Below are positions 1-9,745 of a stretch of 19,216 nucleotides of DNA, piece by piece. Below the pieces are notes generated by a model that was not told the DNA's origin, made no database searches, and saw only the letters and a program-made list of their open reading frames with translations. Origin of the DNA: Bacillaceae bacterium (GTDB lineage Bacteria; Bacillota; Bacilli; Bacillales; Amphibacillaceae). Each line of letters opens with the position of its first letter. The first letter of the stretch is position 1. Location: positions 1 to 19,216 of the forward strand of contig JASLIE010000134.1 in the NCBI GenBank assembly GCA_030152985.1, given 5' to 3'. A program made the translations under genes and the position numbers.

Positions 1-1566
1 GGTGCAGGAGGTGCTGAGGGGGCAATTGATGCTTCTAATATCTTAAAGCCAGCACTCTCACGTGGAGAAATTCAAGTCGTTGGTGCAACGACATTTGATG
101 AGTATCGTAAGTATATTGAAAAAGATGCAGCCCTTGAAAGAAGGTTCCAGCCTGTTGTTGTCAATGAACCAACAGTTGAGGAAACCAAAAAAATATTAGA
201 AGGTTTACGCGATCGTTACGAAGCGCATCACAGAGTGATAATTACAGATAAGGCAATTAGCGCGGCGGCAGAATTATCAAGCCGATATGTTGCAGATCGT
301 TTCTTACCTGATAAGGCGATAGATTTAATTGATGAAGCCGGCTCAAAAGTCCGTTTAAAAACATATAACATTCCTGAAGAACTTAAAAATCTTGAAGAAA
401 AGTTAGCTGAAAGCAAAAAAGAAAAAGATTCGGCTGTGTTAAGTCAGGAATTTGAAAAAGCCGCAGCCTTTCGTGATACAGAACGCAGGCTTCAATTAGA
501 AGTTGAAGAGATGAAAAAATCTTGGAAAGAACGTCAGGACCAAGAAAAGGCTAAAGTCACAGAAGAAGATATTGCCTCAATTGTTTCGGCTTGGACAGGG
601 ATTCCGGTCGTTAAGCTAACAAAAAGTGAATCAGATCGTTTACTTAATTTAGAAGAAATTTTACACCAACGTATTACAGGGCAAGAGCAAGCAGTTCAAG
701 CGGTATCAAAAGCAATTAGAAGGGCCCGTGCTGGATTAAAGGACCCAGCTCGGCCGATTGGTTCCTTTATCTTCCTCGGACCAACTGGGGTTGGTAAAAC
801 AGAACTCGCTCGTGCTTTAGCTGAAGTCATGTTTTCAGATGAGGATGCGATGGTTCGAATAGATATGTCAGAATACATGGAAAAGCACGCAACATCACGC
901 CTAGTCGGAGCGCCTCCGGGTTATGTTGGACATGAAGAAGGCGGTCAATTGACAGAACAAGTACGTCAAAAACCTTATTCAGTTATCTTATTAGATGAGA
1001 TTGAAAAGGCTCATCCAGAGGTCTTTAATATCTTGCTTCAAGTCCTAGAAGATGGTCGACTAACAGATTCTAAAGGACGTGTCGTTGATTTTAGAAACAC
1101 AGTGATTATTATGACATCAAATGTAGGAGCGAGTGAACTTAAGCGAAATGCTTCACTTGGTTTTGCTTTAGATGATGCAAATCAAGAGCATAAAGATATG
1201 GAAGCAAAGGTGAAAGATGCGTTGAAGGAGACTTTCAGACCGGAGTTTTTAAACCGGATAGATGAAACAATAGTCTTCCATTCACTTGAAGAAAAACATA
1301 TGAAATCAATTGTTAAGTTGATGATAAAAGATCTTCAAACGCGCCTGAAGAAACAAGCAATCGAGTTCACAATCACAGACGGAGCGATTGAAAAAATTGC
1401 TGAAGAAGGTTTTGATCCTGAATACGGTGCAAGACCATTACGTAGGTCAATTCAGCAAAATATTGAGGATCTACTTTCTGAGGAACTTTTAAAAGGACAG
1501 GTTAAAAAAGGAGAAAGTGCTCGAATTGGACTAAGTCGAAAGGGAGAGTTTATCCTTTTAACCTAA
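1..1566 (+). CDS. clpC: ATP-dependent Clp protease ATP-binding subunit ClpC (5' truncated by window)
   Basis: AAA+ unfoldase that feeds proteins to the ClpP protease in the cytoplasm. The frame is open from base 1, so 521 residues of a family usually near 810 are present; the N-domain and the first Walker motifs lie outside. Fragment residues 1-50 are the end of the D1 ATPase, including the ALERRF arginine-finger segment (45-49). Residues about 128-176 form the coiled UVR-like middle domain typical of ClpC and absent from ClpA. The D2 ATPase has Walker A GPTGVGKT at 260-267 and Walker B with D332-E333, followed by the NRIDE sensor segment and the C-terminal small domain. In Bacillus clpC closes the ctsR-mcsA-mcsB-clpC operon; those genes would lie upstream and are not seen. 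The stop codon is followed directly by a strong terminator. Identification is firm. Confidence 0.97.
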   Translation, partial: GAGGAEGAIDASNILKPALSRGEIQVVGATTFDEYRKYIEKDAALERRFQPVVVNEPTVEETKKILEGLRDRYEAHHRVIITDKAISAAAELSSRYVADRFLPDKAIDLIDEAGSKVRLKTYNIPEELKNLEEKLAESKKEKDSAVLSQEFEKAAAFRDTERRLQLEVEEMKKSWKERQDQEKAKVTEEDIASIVSAWTGIPVVKLTKSESDRLLNLEEILHQRITGQEQAVQAVSKAIRRARAGLKDPARPIGSFIFLGPTGVGKTELARALAEVMFSDEDAMVRIDMSEYMEKHATSRLVGAPPGYVGHEEGGQLTEQVRQKPYSVILLDEIEKAHPEVFNILLQVLEDGRLTDSKGRVVDFRNTVIIMTSNVGASELKRNASLGFALDDANQEHKDMEAKVKDALKETFRPEFLNRIDETIVFHSLEEKHMKSIVKLMIKDLQTRLKKQAIEFTITDGAIEKIAEEGFDPEYGARPLRRSIQQNIEDLLSEELLKGQVKKGESARIGLSRKGEFILLT

Positions 1567-1570
1567 AACA

Positions 1571-1609
1571 TTAGAGCTAGTTTGAAAACTAGCTCTAATT
1601 TTATTTTAA
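1571..1609 (+). terminator. Intrinsic terminator after clpC
   Basis: Perfect 13-bp inverted repeat (1571-1583 with 1586-1598, closing to a TGAA tetraloop) followed by TTTTATTTT. It lies four bases after the clpC stop and ends 18 bases before the radA start, so it separates the two genes. The stem is AT-rich but long, and the hairpin is symmetric. Confidence 0.85.
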
Positions 1610-1626
1610 GGAAAGAGGGAGACACC

Positions 1627-2994
1627 ATGGCAAAAATAAAAACAAAATATGTCTGTAAAGAATGTGGCTACCAGTCCCTTAGATGGATGGGAAAGTGTCC
1701 AGGATGTCAGGAGTGGGAGACACTTGTTGAAGAAATTGCTGAAAAAAAACCAACCGGACGTCATGCAACACGCGCAATCACAAGTCAAAAGCCAGAGAAA
1801 ATCACGCAAATAAAATCAGAAAAAGAAGAACGTCTAAAGTTAGAAATGGAAGAATTTAACCGTGTACTAGGCGGAGGAATTGTTCCAGGCTCGCTTGTTT
1901 TAATAGGTGGAGATCCAGGGATAGGAAAGTCGACCCTCCTGCTTCAAATATCAGATCAAGTTGCAGTCGATGGTCGAACAGTTCTTTACATTTCGGGTGA
2001 GGAGTCCTTACAACAAACGAAGTTAAGAGCGGACCGGCTTAAAGTCACTTCAGATGACTTATATGTATTAACAGAGACAAACTTGAGCTATATTACGCAT
2101 CAAATTACTGAAGAAAAACCTTCATTAGTGATTATCGATTCAATTCAAACAATATTTAAAGAAGATGTAACAAGTGCACCAGGTAGTGTAACCCAGGTGC
2201 GTGAATGTACAATGGAATTAATGAAGGTTGCTAAAACACATGGTATACCCATTTTTATTGTCGGTCATGTGACTAAGGAAGGCGCTATTGCAGGTCCAAG
2301 AATGCTTGAGCATATGGTTGATGCGGTCCTCTATTTTGAGGGTGAAAGACATCACACTTACCGGATTTTACGGAGTGTTAAAAACAGGTTCGGTAGTACC
2401 AATGAGATGGGAATTTTTGAAATGAAAGAGCTGGGTCTACAAGAAGTACTCAATCCATCTGAAATCTTCTTAGAAGAACGCTCTAATGGTGCTTCTGGAT
2501 CAACGGTTGTTGCTTCAATGGAAGGAACCCGCCCTGTCCTAGTAGAAATCCAAGCACTTATTTCACCGTCCGCATTTGGTAATCCACGTCGGATGGCAAC
2601 CGGTATTGACTCTAACCGAGTCCCCTTACTCATGGCGGTCTTAGAAAAGCGGGTTGGTTTAATGTTACAAAACCAAGATGCCTATATTAAGGTTGCAGGT
2701 GGTGTGAAGTTAGATGAACCTGCAATTGACCTTGCGATTGCGATCAGTATTGCCTCAAGCTTTAGGGACACACCAACCAACCCAGAGGACATATTTATAG
2801 GTGAAGTAGGTTTAACAGGTGAAATAAGAAGGGTATCTAGAATAGAACAACGTGTGCAGGAAGCGGCTAAGCTGGGCTTTAAACGGATTATTTGTTCTGA
2901 GAATAATTTAGATGGTTGGACACCACCTAAAGGAATTGAAGTAATTGGAGTCAAAACAGTTCAACAGGCTTTGCATAAAGGTTTAGGCAAGTAA
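1627..2994 (+). CDS. radA: DNA repair protein RadA (branch-migration ATPase)
   Basis: RecA-like ATPase that promotes branch migration in homologous recombination and repair. The 455 residues match the usual length of about 458. An N-terminal zinc finger has C10, C13, C24 and C27. Walker A is GGDPGIGKS at 94-102. The RadA-specific KNRFG motif is at 252-256, and a Lon-protease-like C-terminal domain runs from about 270 to the end. I start at ATG 1627, preceded by GAGGGAG; an in-frame TTG at 1582 lies inside the clpC terminator and has no ribosome site. In Bacillus radA is followed by disA, but here it is followed by an intergenic promoter and yacL. No dedicated promoter is visible between the terminator and radA, so it may rely on read-through or on a promoter inside clpC. 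Confidence 0.97.
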   Translation: MAKIKTKYVCKECGYQSLRWMGKCPGCQEWETLVEEIAEKKPTGRHATRAITSQKPEKITQIKSEKEERLKLEMEEFNRVLGGGIVPGSLVLIGGDPGIGKSTLLLQISDQVAVDGRTVLYISGEESLQQTKLRADRLKVTSDDLYVLTETNLSYITHQITEEKPSLVIIDSIQTIFKEDVTSAPGSVTQVRECTMELMKVAKTHGIPIFIVGHVTKEGAIAGPRMLEHMVDAVLYFEGERHHTYRILRSVKNRFGSTNEMGIFEMKELGLQEVLNPSEIFLEERSNGASGSTVVASMEGTRPVLVEIQALISPSAFGNPRRMATGIDSNRVPLLMAVLEKRVGLMLQNQDAYIKVAGGVKLDEPAIDLAIAISIASSFRDTPTNPEDIFIGEVGLTGEIRRVSRIEQRVQEAAKLGFKRIICSENNLDGWTPPKGIEVIGVKTVQQALHKGLGK

Positions 2995-3034
2995 TGGTGT
3001 TCTAAACTAAATAGAATAAGCCTTTCTCAACAAA

Positions 3035-3063
3035 TTGACGACCTATTTTTGCTATGCTATCAT
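3035..3063 (+). promoter_or_regulatory. SigA-type promoter for yacL (and gltX)
   Basis: TTGACG (3035-3040), a 17-base spacer, then TATCAT (3058-3063). It sits in the 128-base gap after radA, at the place where disA stands in Bacillus. No terminator is evident between radA and this promoter. Confidence 0.7.
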
Positions 3064-3122
3064 TTACGATAGGTATGTTTTAAGCATTTCTCTTGCATGA
3101 TACACGTTAGGAGGTGCAGGAA

Positions 3123-4205
3123 ATGTTAGGTAAATTTGTCTATGTGTTTTTAATTATTTTAGGTGGAACGCTCGGGTTTTTATACGGGCCAGACCTTGCA
3201 TTGTTTTTAAATATAAGTGGTTTTAGTTGGGCAACATCGCCCTACTTTACCTCGCTTGTTTTTGCATTTATATTTTTTACAATATCTTATTTTGTTGTTG
3301 ATTATATCGTTGGTTTTTTTAAATGGGTTGAAGAAGGGCTTGTTAATCTACCGGTTGCAGACTTGTTTTTTGGAACAATCGGTTTAATTATCGGACTTGT
3401 TGTTGCCTATTTAATTAATATTCCGTTAAAAGATGTTGGCCTCCAAATCGTCTCGGAGGTGATTCCTCTATTTACAACACTTGTTGTCGGTTATCTTGGC
3501 TTCCAAGTCGGTTTTAGACGCCGGGATGAATTTACAGCCCTATATTCACAACGCGAAAAAGTGAAGATAGAACCGGAAGACGTGAAGGAATCAGAGCCAG
3601 AAATACTCACAGAAGTACGCCCTAAAATTTTAGATACAAGTGTGATTATTGACGGACGTATTGCGGATATCTGTCAAACAAACTTTTTAGAAGGTCCGAT
3701 TATTATTCCGAAATTCATTTTAGATGAGCTTCAGCATATTGCGGACTCATCAGATGCTTTGAAACGTAATCGTGGCCGTAGAGGTTTAGACATCTTAAAT
3801 AAAATTCAAAAAGAACTGCCTGTTGAGGTTCAGATTTATGACGGTGATTTTGAAGATGTGCCTGAGGTAGATAGTAAGCTTGTTCGTCTAGCACAAGAAA
3901 AAGACGGGACTGTTGTAACAAATGACTTTAACTTAAATAAGGTCGCCGATTTACAAGGTGTTCTTGTTTTAAATATCAATGATTTAGCAAATGCAGTGAA
4001 GCCGGTTGTGATTCCGGGTGAGCCTATGACTGTTCAAGTGATAAAGGATGGAAAAGAACAAGGACAAGGTGTTGCTTATCTTGATGATGGTACGATGATT
4101 GTTGTAGAAGAAGGTAAGAGTTTAATTGGTCAAACGGTTGATGTTATTATTACAAGTGTGCTTCAAACATCGGCAGGCCGTATGATTTTTGCCAAACCAA
4201 AATAA
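3123..4205 (+). CDS. yacL: PIN/TRAM domain membrane protein YacL
   Basis: Predicted integral membrane protein of the YacL family with a cytoplasmic nuclease-like domain; its cellular role is not well defined. The 360 residues compare with 366 in B. subtilis. Four hydrophobic segments lie near residues 4-21, 42-66, 80-103 and 111-131. They are followed by a charged linker and a PIN domain with conserved acidic residues D171 and D177, E202 and a later TNDFN segment. A C-terminal TRAM domain (about 290-360) is expected to bind RNA. ATG 3123 follows AGGAGGTG at proper spacing; the in-frame GTG at 3114 is part of that ribosome site. gltX follows after only 23 bases, without ispD and ispF, so yacL and gltX are probably co-transcribed. 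Confidence 0.92.
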   Translation: MLGKFVYVFLIILGGTLGFLYGPDLALFLNISGFSWATSPYFTSLVFAFIFFTISYFVVDYIVGFFKWVEEGLVNLPVADLFFGTIGLIIGLVVAYLINIPLKDVGLQIVSEVIPLFTTLVVGYLGFQVGFRRRDEFTALYSQREKVKIEPEDVKESEPEILTEVRPKILDTSVIIDGRIADICQTNFLEGPIIIPKFILDELQHIADSSDALKRNRGRRGLDILNKIQKELPVEVQIYDGDFEDVPEVDSKLVRLAQEKDGTVVTNDFNLNKVADLQGVLVLNINDLANAVKPVVIPGEPMTVQVIKDGKEQGQGVAYLDDGTMIVVEEGKSLIGQTVDVIITSVLQTSAGRMIFAKPK

Positions 4206-4228
4206 TAAAGAAGAAGTGGGGAACTTAA

Positions 4229-5698
4229 ATGTCAAGCAAAGTAAGAGTTAGATATGCACCAAGCCCAACAGGGGATTTACACATCGGAAACGCGCGCACA
4301 GCGTTGTTTAATTATTTATATGCCCGTCATTTTTCGGGTGAGTTTATTATTCGTACAGAAGATACAGATTCAAAACGAAATGTTGAAGGTGGCGAAGAGA
4401 GTCAGCTGACTTTCTTAAAATGGTTAGGTTTAGAGTGGGATGAAGGTGCGGATGTTGGTGGAGAGTACGGACCTTATCGTCAATCAGAAAGAACCGATAT
4501 CTATGATAAATATGTCGCTGAATTACTTGAGCGCGATTTAGCTTATGAGTGCTTTATGACAAGTGAAGAGCTTGAAGCTGAAAGAGAGGAGCAAATTGCA
4601 CGTAATCAACCTCCTAAGTATTCAGGTGCACATAGCAATCTAACAGAAGAAGAAAAAGAAGCTTTTAGAAAAGAAGGACGTCAACCAAGTATTCGTATTC
4701 GCGTACCTAAAAATAAAACTTACACATTTAATGATATTGTCAGAGACAATATTACTTTTGAATCAAGTGATTTTGGTGACTGGGTCATCGTGAAAAAAGA
4801 TGGGATGCCAACTTATAACTTCGCAGTTGCAATTGATGATCACCTTATGGGGATTACCCATGTTTTACGTGGTGAGGAGCACATTTCAAACACTCCGCGT
4901 CAACTGATGGTTTATGAAGCCTTTGGTTGGACAGCACCTCAGTTTGGTCATATGACATTGATTTTAAATGAAGATCGTAAAAAGTTAAGTAAACGTGATC
5001 AGCATATTATGCAGTTTATCGAGCAGTATAAAAATGAAGGCTACCTGCCAGAAGCCTTATTTAACTTTATTACTTTACTCGGTTGGTCGCCTGTAGGAGA
5101 AGATGAAATCTTTAGCAAGGAAAAGTTAATTGAAATCTTTGATCCTGAACGTTTATCAACTTCAGCAGCGGTCTTTGATCCACAAAAGTTAAAATGGATG
5201 AATGGTGAGTATATTAAGACGCTGACGAAAGATGAGCTTGTTGCACTTGCTATGCCACATTTAATTGAAGCAGGTCAGCTTGAAGCAGATATGTCAGATG
5301 AAAAACGCAACTGGGCAGAAGATGTGATTGAACTCTATCAGGCACAACTTCATTACGGAAAGGAAATCCTTGAGCTCACACAGCTTTTCTTTAAAACAGA
5401 CATCGATTATGATGAAGCGGCTCAGAAGGTTCTAGGTGAAGAACAAGTCGTTGAAGTGTTGCAAGTATTTACAGATAAGCTAATTCATTTAGAAGACTTT
5501 TCAGCAGACCAGATTAAAGAGCAGATTAAAGCGACCCAAAAAGAAACAGGCCATCGTGGTAAAAAGTTATTCATGCCAATTCGAGTTGCAACAACCGGGC
5601 AAACACATGGACCAGAATTACCCCGTGCCATTGAATTATTAGGTAAAGAGGTCATTTTAAAACGCTTAGATAGCTTATTAAAAGAACTTGAAGCATAA
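4229..5698 (+). CDS. gltX: Glutamyl-tRNA synthetase
   Basis: Class I aminoacyl-tRNA synthetase that charges tRNA-Glu. In most Bacilli the enzyme is non-discriminating and also charges tRNA-Gln, which GatCAB then amidates; that is inferred from the group, not from this sequence. The 489 residues fit the family. The HIGH-type signature is HIGN at 18-21 within the [10 protein letters not shown] segment, and the KMSKS-type loop is KLSKR at 252-256. The anticodon-binding region fills the C-terminal third. ATG 4229 is preceded by a modest AGTGGGG ribosome site. It lies 23 bases after yacL. No terminator follows; the next element is a separate promoter and T-box for cysE-cysS. Confidence 0.97.
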   Translation: MSSKVRVRYAPSPTGDLHIGNARTALFNYLYARHFSGEFIIRTEDTDSKRNVEGGEESQLTFLKWLGLEWDEGADVGGEYGPYRQSERTDIYDKYVAELLERDLAYECFMTSEELEAEREEQIARNQPPKYSGAHSNLTEEEKEAFRKEGRQPSIRIRVPKNKTYTFNDIVRDNITFESSDFGDWVIVKKDGMPTYNFAVAIDDHLMGITHVLRGEEHISNTPRQLMVYEAFGWTAPQFGHMTLILNEDRKKLSKRDQHIMQFIEQYKNEGYLPEALFNFITLLGWSPVGEDEIFSKEKLIEIFDPERLSTSAAVFDPQKLKWMNGEYIKTLTKDELVALAMPHLIEAGQLEADMSDEKRNWAEDVIELYQAQLHYGKEILELTQLFFKTDIDYDEAAQKVLGEEQVVEVLQVFTDKLIHLEDFSADQIKEQIKATQKETGHRGKKLFMPIRVATTGQTHGPELPRAIELLGKEVILKRLDSLLKELEA

Positions 5699-5701
5699 GA
5701 G

Positions 5702-5730
5702 TTCACAAATTAGACAAAATATATTATAGT
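5702..5730 (+). promoter_or_regulatory. Candidate SigA promoter for the T-box cysE-cysS transcript
   Basis: TTCACA (5702-5707), 17 bases, TATAGT (5725-5730), starting four bases after the gltX stop. It would start transcription near 5737, just upstream of the T-box Stem I region. The -35 is imperfect, so read-through from gltX could also supply the leader. Confidence 0.55.
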
Positions 5731-5736
5731 TAAATT

Positions 5737-5978
5737 AAGCCTTGAGAAGGACAAGTAAACTATGCGTAAGATTAGAAAGAGAGCGTCTTTCAAGCTGAAA
5801 AAGACGTTAATCAAGCCATAGTCGAATGCCCCTTTGAGCCCGTTTATGAAGCGAGTAATAAATGGCGGTCATGCTCCGTTATCGGCAAGAGAAGATATAA
5901 AAAGATATTCTTTTTATAAACAGAGTGGAACCGCGTGATGACGCCTCTGTGTAGTAGTTGCTACACAGGGGTGTTTTT
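5737..5978 (+). promoter_or_regulatory. T-box riboswitch (tRNA-Cys) controlling cysE-cysS
   Basis: This 303-base gap holds a T-box leader. ACTATG (5759-5764) can pair with CATAGT (5817-5822) to flank a specifier loop; the codon TGC (Cys) follows at 5827-5829 in the context GAATGCCCC. Stem III is a perfect 10-bp hairpin (5896-5905 with 5909-5918). The T-box core AGAGTGGAACCGCG is at 5922-5935. The antiterminator pairs CAGAG (5921-5925) with CTCTG (5945-5949) and GCG (5933-5935) with CGC (5942-5944), leaving a seven-base bulge that contains TGGA. TGGA pairs with a UCCA tRNA end, which agrees with the U73 discriminator of tRNA-Cys. Uncharged tRNA-Cys should therefore block the terminator and turn on cysteine synthesis and charging. 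Confidence 0.93.
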
Positions 5979-5979
5979 G
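5941..5979 (+). terminator. T-box regulated terminator upstream of cysE
   Basis: A 14-bp stem (5941-5954 with 5961-5974, two G-U pairs, six-base loop) followed by a T run. Its 5' arm contains the bases needed by the antiterminator (5942-5949), so the two folds exclude each other. Confidence 0.9.
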
Positions 5980-6001
5980 ATTTTTAAAAGGAGGAGAAAA
6001 A

Positions 6002-6670
6002 ATGGGGATATTCAAACGAATGAAGGAAGATATGGATATCGTGTTTGAGCAAGACCCAGCCGCCCGAACTTACTTTGAAATATTTTTAACTTATTCAGGT
6101 GTACACGCAATTTGGTGGCACCGTATTGCCCACCAGTTATATAAATGGCGACTTTTCTTTCTAGCCCGTGCAATTTCGCAAATAAGTCGTTTTTTAACGG
6201 GAATAGAGATTCATCCAGGTGCTAAAATAGGAAGAAGGTTCTTTATGGACCATGGGATGGGAATTGTCATTGGTGAAACCTGTGAGATTGGTGATAATGT
6301 AACGCTTTATCAAGGTGTCACACTTGGTGGAACCGGACATGAAAAAGGTAAACGCCACCCGACTTTAGAAGATAATGTACTTGTTGCAACAGGTGCTAAG
6401 GTGCTTGGTTCGATTACAATTGGTGAGAATTCTAAAATTGGTGGTGGTTCGGTCGTCTTAAAAGATGTCCCGAGCAATGCAACTGTTGTTGGCATCCCGG
6501 GTCGTGTGGTGAAACAAGACGGTAAAAAAGTCACTGAAAAACTAGACCACCACCTCATGCCTGACCCGATTGCTGATCGTTTAGAAAAAATGCAAAAAGA
6601 AATTTCAGACTTGCAAAAAGAGCTAAAACAAGTAAAGGAAGGTAATCATCATGTCAATTCAGATTTATAA
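6002..6670 (+). CDS. cysE: Serine O-acetyltransferase
   Basis: Transfers acetyl from acetyl-CoA to L-serine, the first step of cysteine synthesis. The 222 residues fit the short Bacillus-type enzyme. An N-terminal helical part is followed by a left-handed beta helix built from hexapeptide repeats (about 65-190). Active-site regions include D83-H84 in the FMDHGMG segment and H113 to H119 in the GHEKGKRHP segment. The last 30 residues are charged and coiled-coil like ([15 protein letters not shown]). ATG 6002 follows AGGAGGAG. The 3' end overlaps cysS by 20 bases, which suggests translational coupling. Expression should follow the tRNA-Cys T-box just upstream. Confidence 0.96.
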   Translation: MGIFKRMKEDMDIVFEQDPAARTYFEIFLTYSGVHAIWWHRIAHQLYKWRLFFLARAISQISRFLTGIEIHPGAKIGRRFFMDHGMGIVIGETCEIGDNVTLYQGVTLGGTGHEKGKRHPTLEDNVLVATGAKVLGSITIGENSKIGGGSVVLKDVPSNATVVGIPGRVVKQDGKKVTEKLDHHLMPDPIADRLEKMQKEISDLQKELKQVKEGNHHVNSDL

Positions 6671-8051
6671 TACATTAACACGTAAGAAAGAGGATTTTAT
6701 TCCAATTGAGCCTGGCAAGGTAAGGATGTACGTTTGTGGCCCGACAGTTTATAATTATATTCATATCGGAAATGCGCGTCCTGCAATTGTGTTTGATACG
6801 GTCCGTCGTTATTTTGAATATAAGGGTTATGAAGTCAATTACGTGCTAAACTTTACTGATGTCGATGATAAAATTATTGCAGAAGCAAATAAGTTAGAAG
6901 AAAGAGTTCAAGATTTAACCAATCGTTTTGTAGACGCTTATTTAAAAGATGTGGATGCACTTGGTGTAAAGAAAGCAACTCATCACCCGCGTGTGACAGA
7001 TACGATGGACGAAATTATTGAATTTGTTTCAGGCCTTGTAGAGAAAGGCTATGCCTACCATGTAGATGGTGATGTGTATTTTAAGCCGCGTGAATTCGAA
7101 GGCTATGGTAAGTTATCTGATCAGTCGATTGATGAGCTGCGCGCTGGTGCACGCATTCAAATTGGTGAAAAGAAAAGCGATCCCTTAGATTTTGCTCTTT
7201 GGAAGAAGGCAAAAGAAGGCGAGATTGCCTGGGATTCACCTTGGGGCAAGGGGCGTCCGGGCTGGCATATTGAATGTTCAGCAATGGCGAAAAAATATTT
7301 AGGCGAGACAATCGATATTCATGCCGGTGGACAAGACTTAGCCTTTCCTCACCATGAAAATGAAATTGCGCAGTCTGAAGCTTTAAATGAAGAGCCCTTT
7401 GCAAACTATTGGATGCACAATGGCTATATGAATATTGATAATGAAAAGATGTCAAAGTCGCTGAATAACTTCGTTTTAACAAAAGACCTTATTGAGGCAC
7501 ATGATCCGATGGTCTTACGCTTTTTCATCTTAAGTGTTCATTATCGAAATCCAATTAATTTTACAGCTGACTTACTTGAAAGTGCAAAAAACAGTTTCGA
7601 ACGAATTCAAACAACCTATACGAATTTAGAGCACCGCAAACAAGCAAGTACAAACTTATCAAGCGAAACTGCTAAGTGGCTCATCAAGGTCGAAAAAGCG
7701 GGCGATAAATTTATCCAAGCGATGGATGATGATTTTAATACGGCAAACGCTATTACAGTGATTTTTGATTTAGCAAAAGAAGCGAATCTTTATTTAGAAG
7801 AGGCGCAGACGGATGAAGCGGTGATCGAAGCCTTTCAAGCGAAGCTGAAAGAGTTATTAGGCGTTTTAGGCATTGACTTAACTCAAGAAGAGGAGTTACT
7901 TGATGCTGAGATTGATAGCTTGATTAAAGAAAGAGATGAGGCAAGAAAAAATAAAGATTATGCCCGTGCAGATGAGATTCGGGACTTATTGCAGAAAGAA
8001 AAGATTATTTTAGAAGATACTGCACAAGGTGTGCGCTGGAAACGAGGCTAA
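6651..8051 (+). CDS. cysS: Cysteinyl-tRNA synthetase
   Basis: Class I synthetase that charges tRNA-Cys. The 466 residues match the family. C29 in the YVCGPTVYN segment is the first zinc ligand, and the WHIECSAM and FPHHENE segments carry the remaining Cys, His and Glu ligands. The HIGH-type motif is HIGN at 38-41, and KMSKS is at 266-270. The start ATG 6651 lies inside the end of cysE and is preceded by AAAGGAAGG. mrnC begins two bases after the stop. The gene is under the same T-box as cysE, so charging and synthesis of cysteine rise together when tRNA-Cys is uncharged. Confidence 0.97.
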   Translation: MSIQIYNTLTRKKEDFIPIEPGKVRMYVCGPTVYNYIHIGNARPAIVFDTVRRYFEYKGYEVNYVLNFTDVDDKIIAEANKLEERVQDLTNRFVDAYLKDVDALGVKKATHHPRVTDTMDEIIEFVSGLVEKGYAYHVDGDVYFKPREFEGYGKLSDQSIDELRAGARIQIGEKKSDPLDFALWKKAKEGEIAWDSPWGKGRPGWHIECSAMAKKYLGETIDIHAGGQDLAFPHHENEIAQSEALNEEPFANYWMHNGYMNIDNEKMSKSLNNFVLTKDLIEAHDPMVLRFFILSVHYRNPINFTADLLESAKNSFERIQTTYTNLEHRKQASTNLSSETAKWLIKVEKAGDKFIQAMDDDFNTANAITVIFDLAKEANLYLEEAQTDEAVIEAFQAKLKELLGVLGIDLTQEEELLDAEIDSLIKERDEARKNKDYARADEIRDLLQKEKIILEDTAQGVRWKRG

Positions 8052-8053
8052 AG

Positions 8054-8458
8054 ATGGTAGATGTTAGGCAAATGAAAAGTTTAGCACTTGCTTATATAGG
8101 CGATGCAATTTATGAAATTTATGTCCGTGAGTATTTAATCAGAAATAAACAAGTCCAGCCGCAAAAACTACATGAACAAGCGATTCATTTTGTTTCAGCA
8201 AAGGCACAAGCAAAAGCGCTTCACTATTTGATTGAAGCAGAGCTTTTAACCGAAGAAGAAGCAGGAGTCGTTCGGCGTGGACGCAACGCAAAGTCAGGTG
8301 CAGCACCGAAAAATACAAGTGTTGTCACTTACAGGCATAGCACTGCCTTTGAAGCGCTGCTTGGTTATTTATATTTAGATGGACGCAAAGACAGGTTAGA
8401 TGAGCTTGTTTTCTTATCTATCAAATTTATTGTCAGTGAGAAGGAGAAAGTTGAATGA
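8054..8458 (+). CDS. mrnC: Mini-ribonuclease III (MrnC)
   Basis: Dimeric RNase III-like enzyme lacking the double-stranded RNA binding domain. In B. subtilis it matures the ends of 23S rRNA. The 134 residues consist of a single RNase III catalytic fold. The signature YIGDAIYE carries catalytic D17, and the second acidic site E100 is in the FEALLGYLY segment. The basic RRGRNAKSG stretch (74-82) is also typical of the family. ATG 8054 follows a weak CGAGG site and the gap to cysS is two bases, so translation is probably coupled. Its stop overlaps the rlmB start in an ATGA arrangement. Confidence 0.95.
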   Translation: MVDVRQMKSLALAYIGDAIYEIYVREYLIRNKQVQPQKLHEQAIHFVSAKAQAKALHYLIEAELLTEEEAGVVRRGRNAKSGAAPKNTSVVTYRHSTAFEALLGYLYLDGRKDRLDELVFLSIKFIVSEKEKVE

Positions 8459-9195
8459 GTGAAGAGTTGATTATCGGAAAAAATGCCGTTTTAGAAGCCT
8501 TAAATTCAAAACGTGAAGTCTATCAAATTTCACTTTTAAATACTTTGAATAAAAAGACAGCAGATGAAATTAGTCGCCTCGCTCAAAAAAAACACATCAA
8601 GTTAACTCGTGTTGATAAGCGCGACTTAGATAAGCTAACAGGCGGAAGGCACCAAGGTGTAATTGCGCGTGTTAAGCCTTATGAATTTTCTAGTTTAGAC
8701 CAGGTGTTTAAACAAGCAGAAGAACGGGATGAATTACCCTTTTTTATTATTTTAGATGAGTTAGAAGATCCACATAACTTAGGTGCCATCTTACGTACAG
8801 CGGATGCAACAGGGGCCCACGGTGTCATTATTCCTAAGCATCGTTCAGTCGGTCTCACACAGTCCGTTGCTAAAGCATCAGCCGGTGCGATTGAACATAT
8901 CCCAGTTGTTCAGGTAACAAATATCGTACAAACGATTGAGAAGCTGAAGGAAAGAAATGTCTGGGTCGTCGGGACAGGAAAAGAAGGTGCTCAAGACTAC
9001 CGAACTTTAGATGGTGAGACAGCTATCGCTATTGTAATCGGGAATGAGGGGAAGGGGCTGAGCCGCCTTGTTAAAGAAAAGTGTGATTGGACTGTGAGTC
9101 TACCGATGGTTGGTAAGATTCCCTCATTGAATGCCTCGGTTGCAGCTGGTCTTTTAATGTATGAAATTTATCGTAAACGTTACCCAGAGGTCTAA
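8455..9195 (+). CDS. rlmB: 23S rRNA (guanosine-2'-O-)-methyltransferase RlmB (YacO)
   Basis: SpoU-family (SPOUT, trefoil-knot) RNA 2'-O-methyltransferase; the E. coli relative methylates G2251 of 23S rRNA. The 246 residues have an N-terminal L30e-like substrate-binding domain (about 1-80) and a catalytic domain from about 95. The three SpoU motifs are present: NLGAILRTADATG at 108-120, NEGKG at 197-201 and SLNASVAAG at 224-232. ATG 8455 overlaps the mrnC stop by four bases and has AAGGAG upstream. The yacP start comes one base after its stop. Exact target site in this organism is inferred. Confidence 0.94.
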   Translation: MSEELIIGKNAVLEALNSKREVYQISLLNTLNKKTADEISRLAQKKHIKLTRVDKRDLDKLTGGRHQGVIARVKPYEFSSLDQVFKQAEERDELPFFIILDELEDPHNLGAILRTADATGAHGVIIPKHRSVGLTQSVAKASAGAIEHIPVVQVTNIVQTIEKLKERNVWVVGTGKEGAQDYRTLDGETAIAIVIGNEGKGLSRLVKEKCDWTVSLPMVGKIPSLNASVAAGLLMYEIYRKRYPEV

Positions 9196-9196
9196 G

Positions 9197-9706
9197 ATGG
9201 ATGTCTTAATTATCGACGGCTATAATATCATTGGTGCATGGGACGAACTCGAAAGGTTAAAAAAACGAAGCATTAGCGAGGCACGTGACCGCTTATTAGA
9301 AATTTTAACTGAATACCAAGCTTACTCAGGTGACCGAGTGATTGTTGTCTTTGACGCCTTGCATGTGAAGGGTCTTGAAAGTAAACAAGAAATAGGAAAC
9401 TTAGAAGTGATTTTTACCAAGGAAAAAGAAACGGCGGATGAATCAATTGAGCGATTGGTCAAAGAAGTCAAACATGTAAAAAATAAAGTTTACGTGGCAA
9501 CTTCAGATTACGCAGAACAAAGGACTGTTTTTGGTCGCGGTGCACTCCGGATTTCAGCACGTGAACTTTTAATCGCTGTACGTGACCTGGATACAAATAT
9601 TGCAAATGATCTAGGCAGCCTCTCGCGCATTGAAAGTCCGTCAAAAGCTCGGCTATCAAAAGAAGTCTTAGCAGAACTTGAAAAAATGAGACGTGGGAAA
9701 AAGTAA
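9197..9706 (+). CDS. rae1: NYN-domain endoribonuclease Rae1 (YacP)
   Basis: PIN-like NYN-domain nuclease; the B. subtilis homologue cleaves mRNA in the ribosomal A site. The 169 residues match the 170 of B. subtilis YacP. The IIDGYNIIG signature includes D7, and further candidate metal-binding acidic residues are D53, D81 and D104 (VATSDYAEQ). I start at ATG 9197, where the protein begins MDVLIIDGYN as in the family; an in-frame start at 9161 would lie inside rlmB and adds an unrelated leader. It follows rlmB by one base. A weak terminator-like repeat begins inside its last codons. Confidence 0.93.
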   Translation: MDVLIIDGYNIIGAWDELERLKKRSISEARDRLLEILTEYQAYSGDRVIVVFDALHVKGLESKQEIGNLEVIFTKEKETADESIERLVKEVKHVKNKVYVATSDYAEQRTVFGRGALRISARELLIAVRDLDTNIANDLGSLSRIESPSKARLSKEVLAELEKMRRGKK

Positions 9707-9727
9707 TCCTTGCGTCTCTTTCTTTTT
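9688..9727 (+). terminator. Weak terminator-like hairpin at the yacP 3' end
   Basis: GAGACG (9688-9693), inside the last yacP codons, pairs with CGTCTC (9713-9718). Four further pairs, three of them G-U, extend the stem inward, and TTTCTTTTT follows. The loop is large, so efficiency may be low and some transcription may continue into sigH. Confidence 0.4.
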
Positions 9728-9745
9728 AAGGAGGTGAGCAAAAGG

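Noticed and set aside
5711..5727. Alternative promoter using TAGACA and TATTAT before the T-box
   Set aside because: The spacer would be only about five to eight bases; TTCACA with TATAGT has a proper 17-base spacer.
5872..5874. A second TGC as the T-box specifier
   Set aside because: It lies downstream of the Stem I region; the TGC at 5827 sits in the normal specifier context after the CATAGT helix arm.
7081..7482. 133-codon open frame on the minus strand opposite cysS
   Set aside because: It lies entirely inside the strongly conserved cysS frame, has no ribosome site or promoter, and its product has no recognisable domain.
9161..9196. Upstream start that would extend YacP by 12 residues
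   Set aside because: It lies within the rlmB coding region without a ribosome site, and family proteins begin at the MDVLIIDGYN segment.
9631..9660. Possible sigH promoter inside yacP (TTGAAA with TATCAA)
   Set aside because: It is weak, lies within coding sequence, and such matches are expected by chance in AT-rich DNA.
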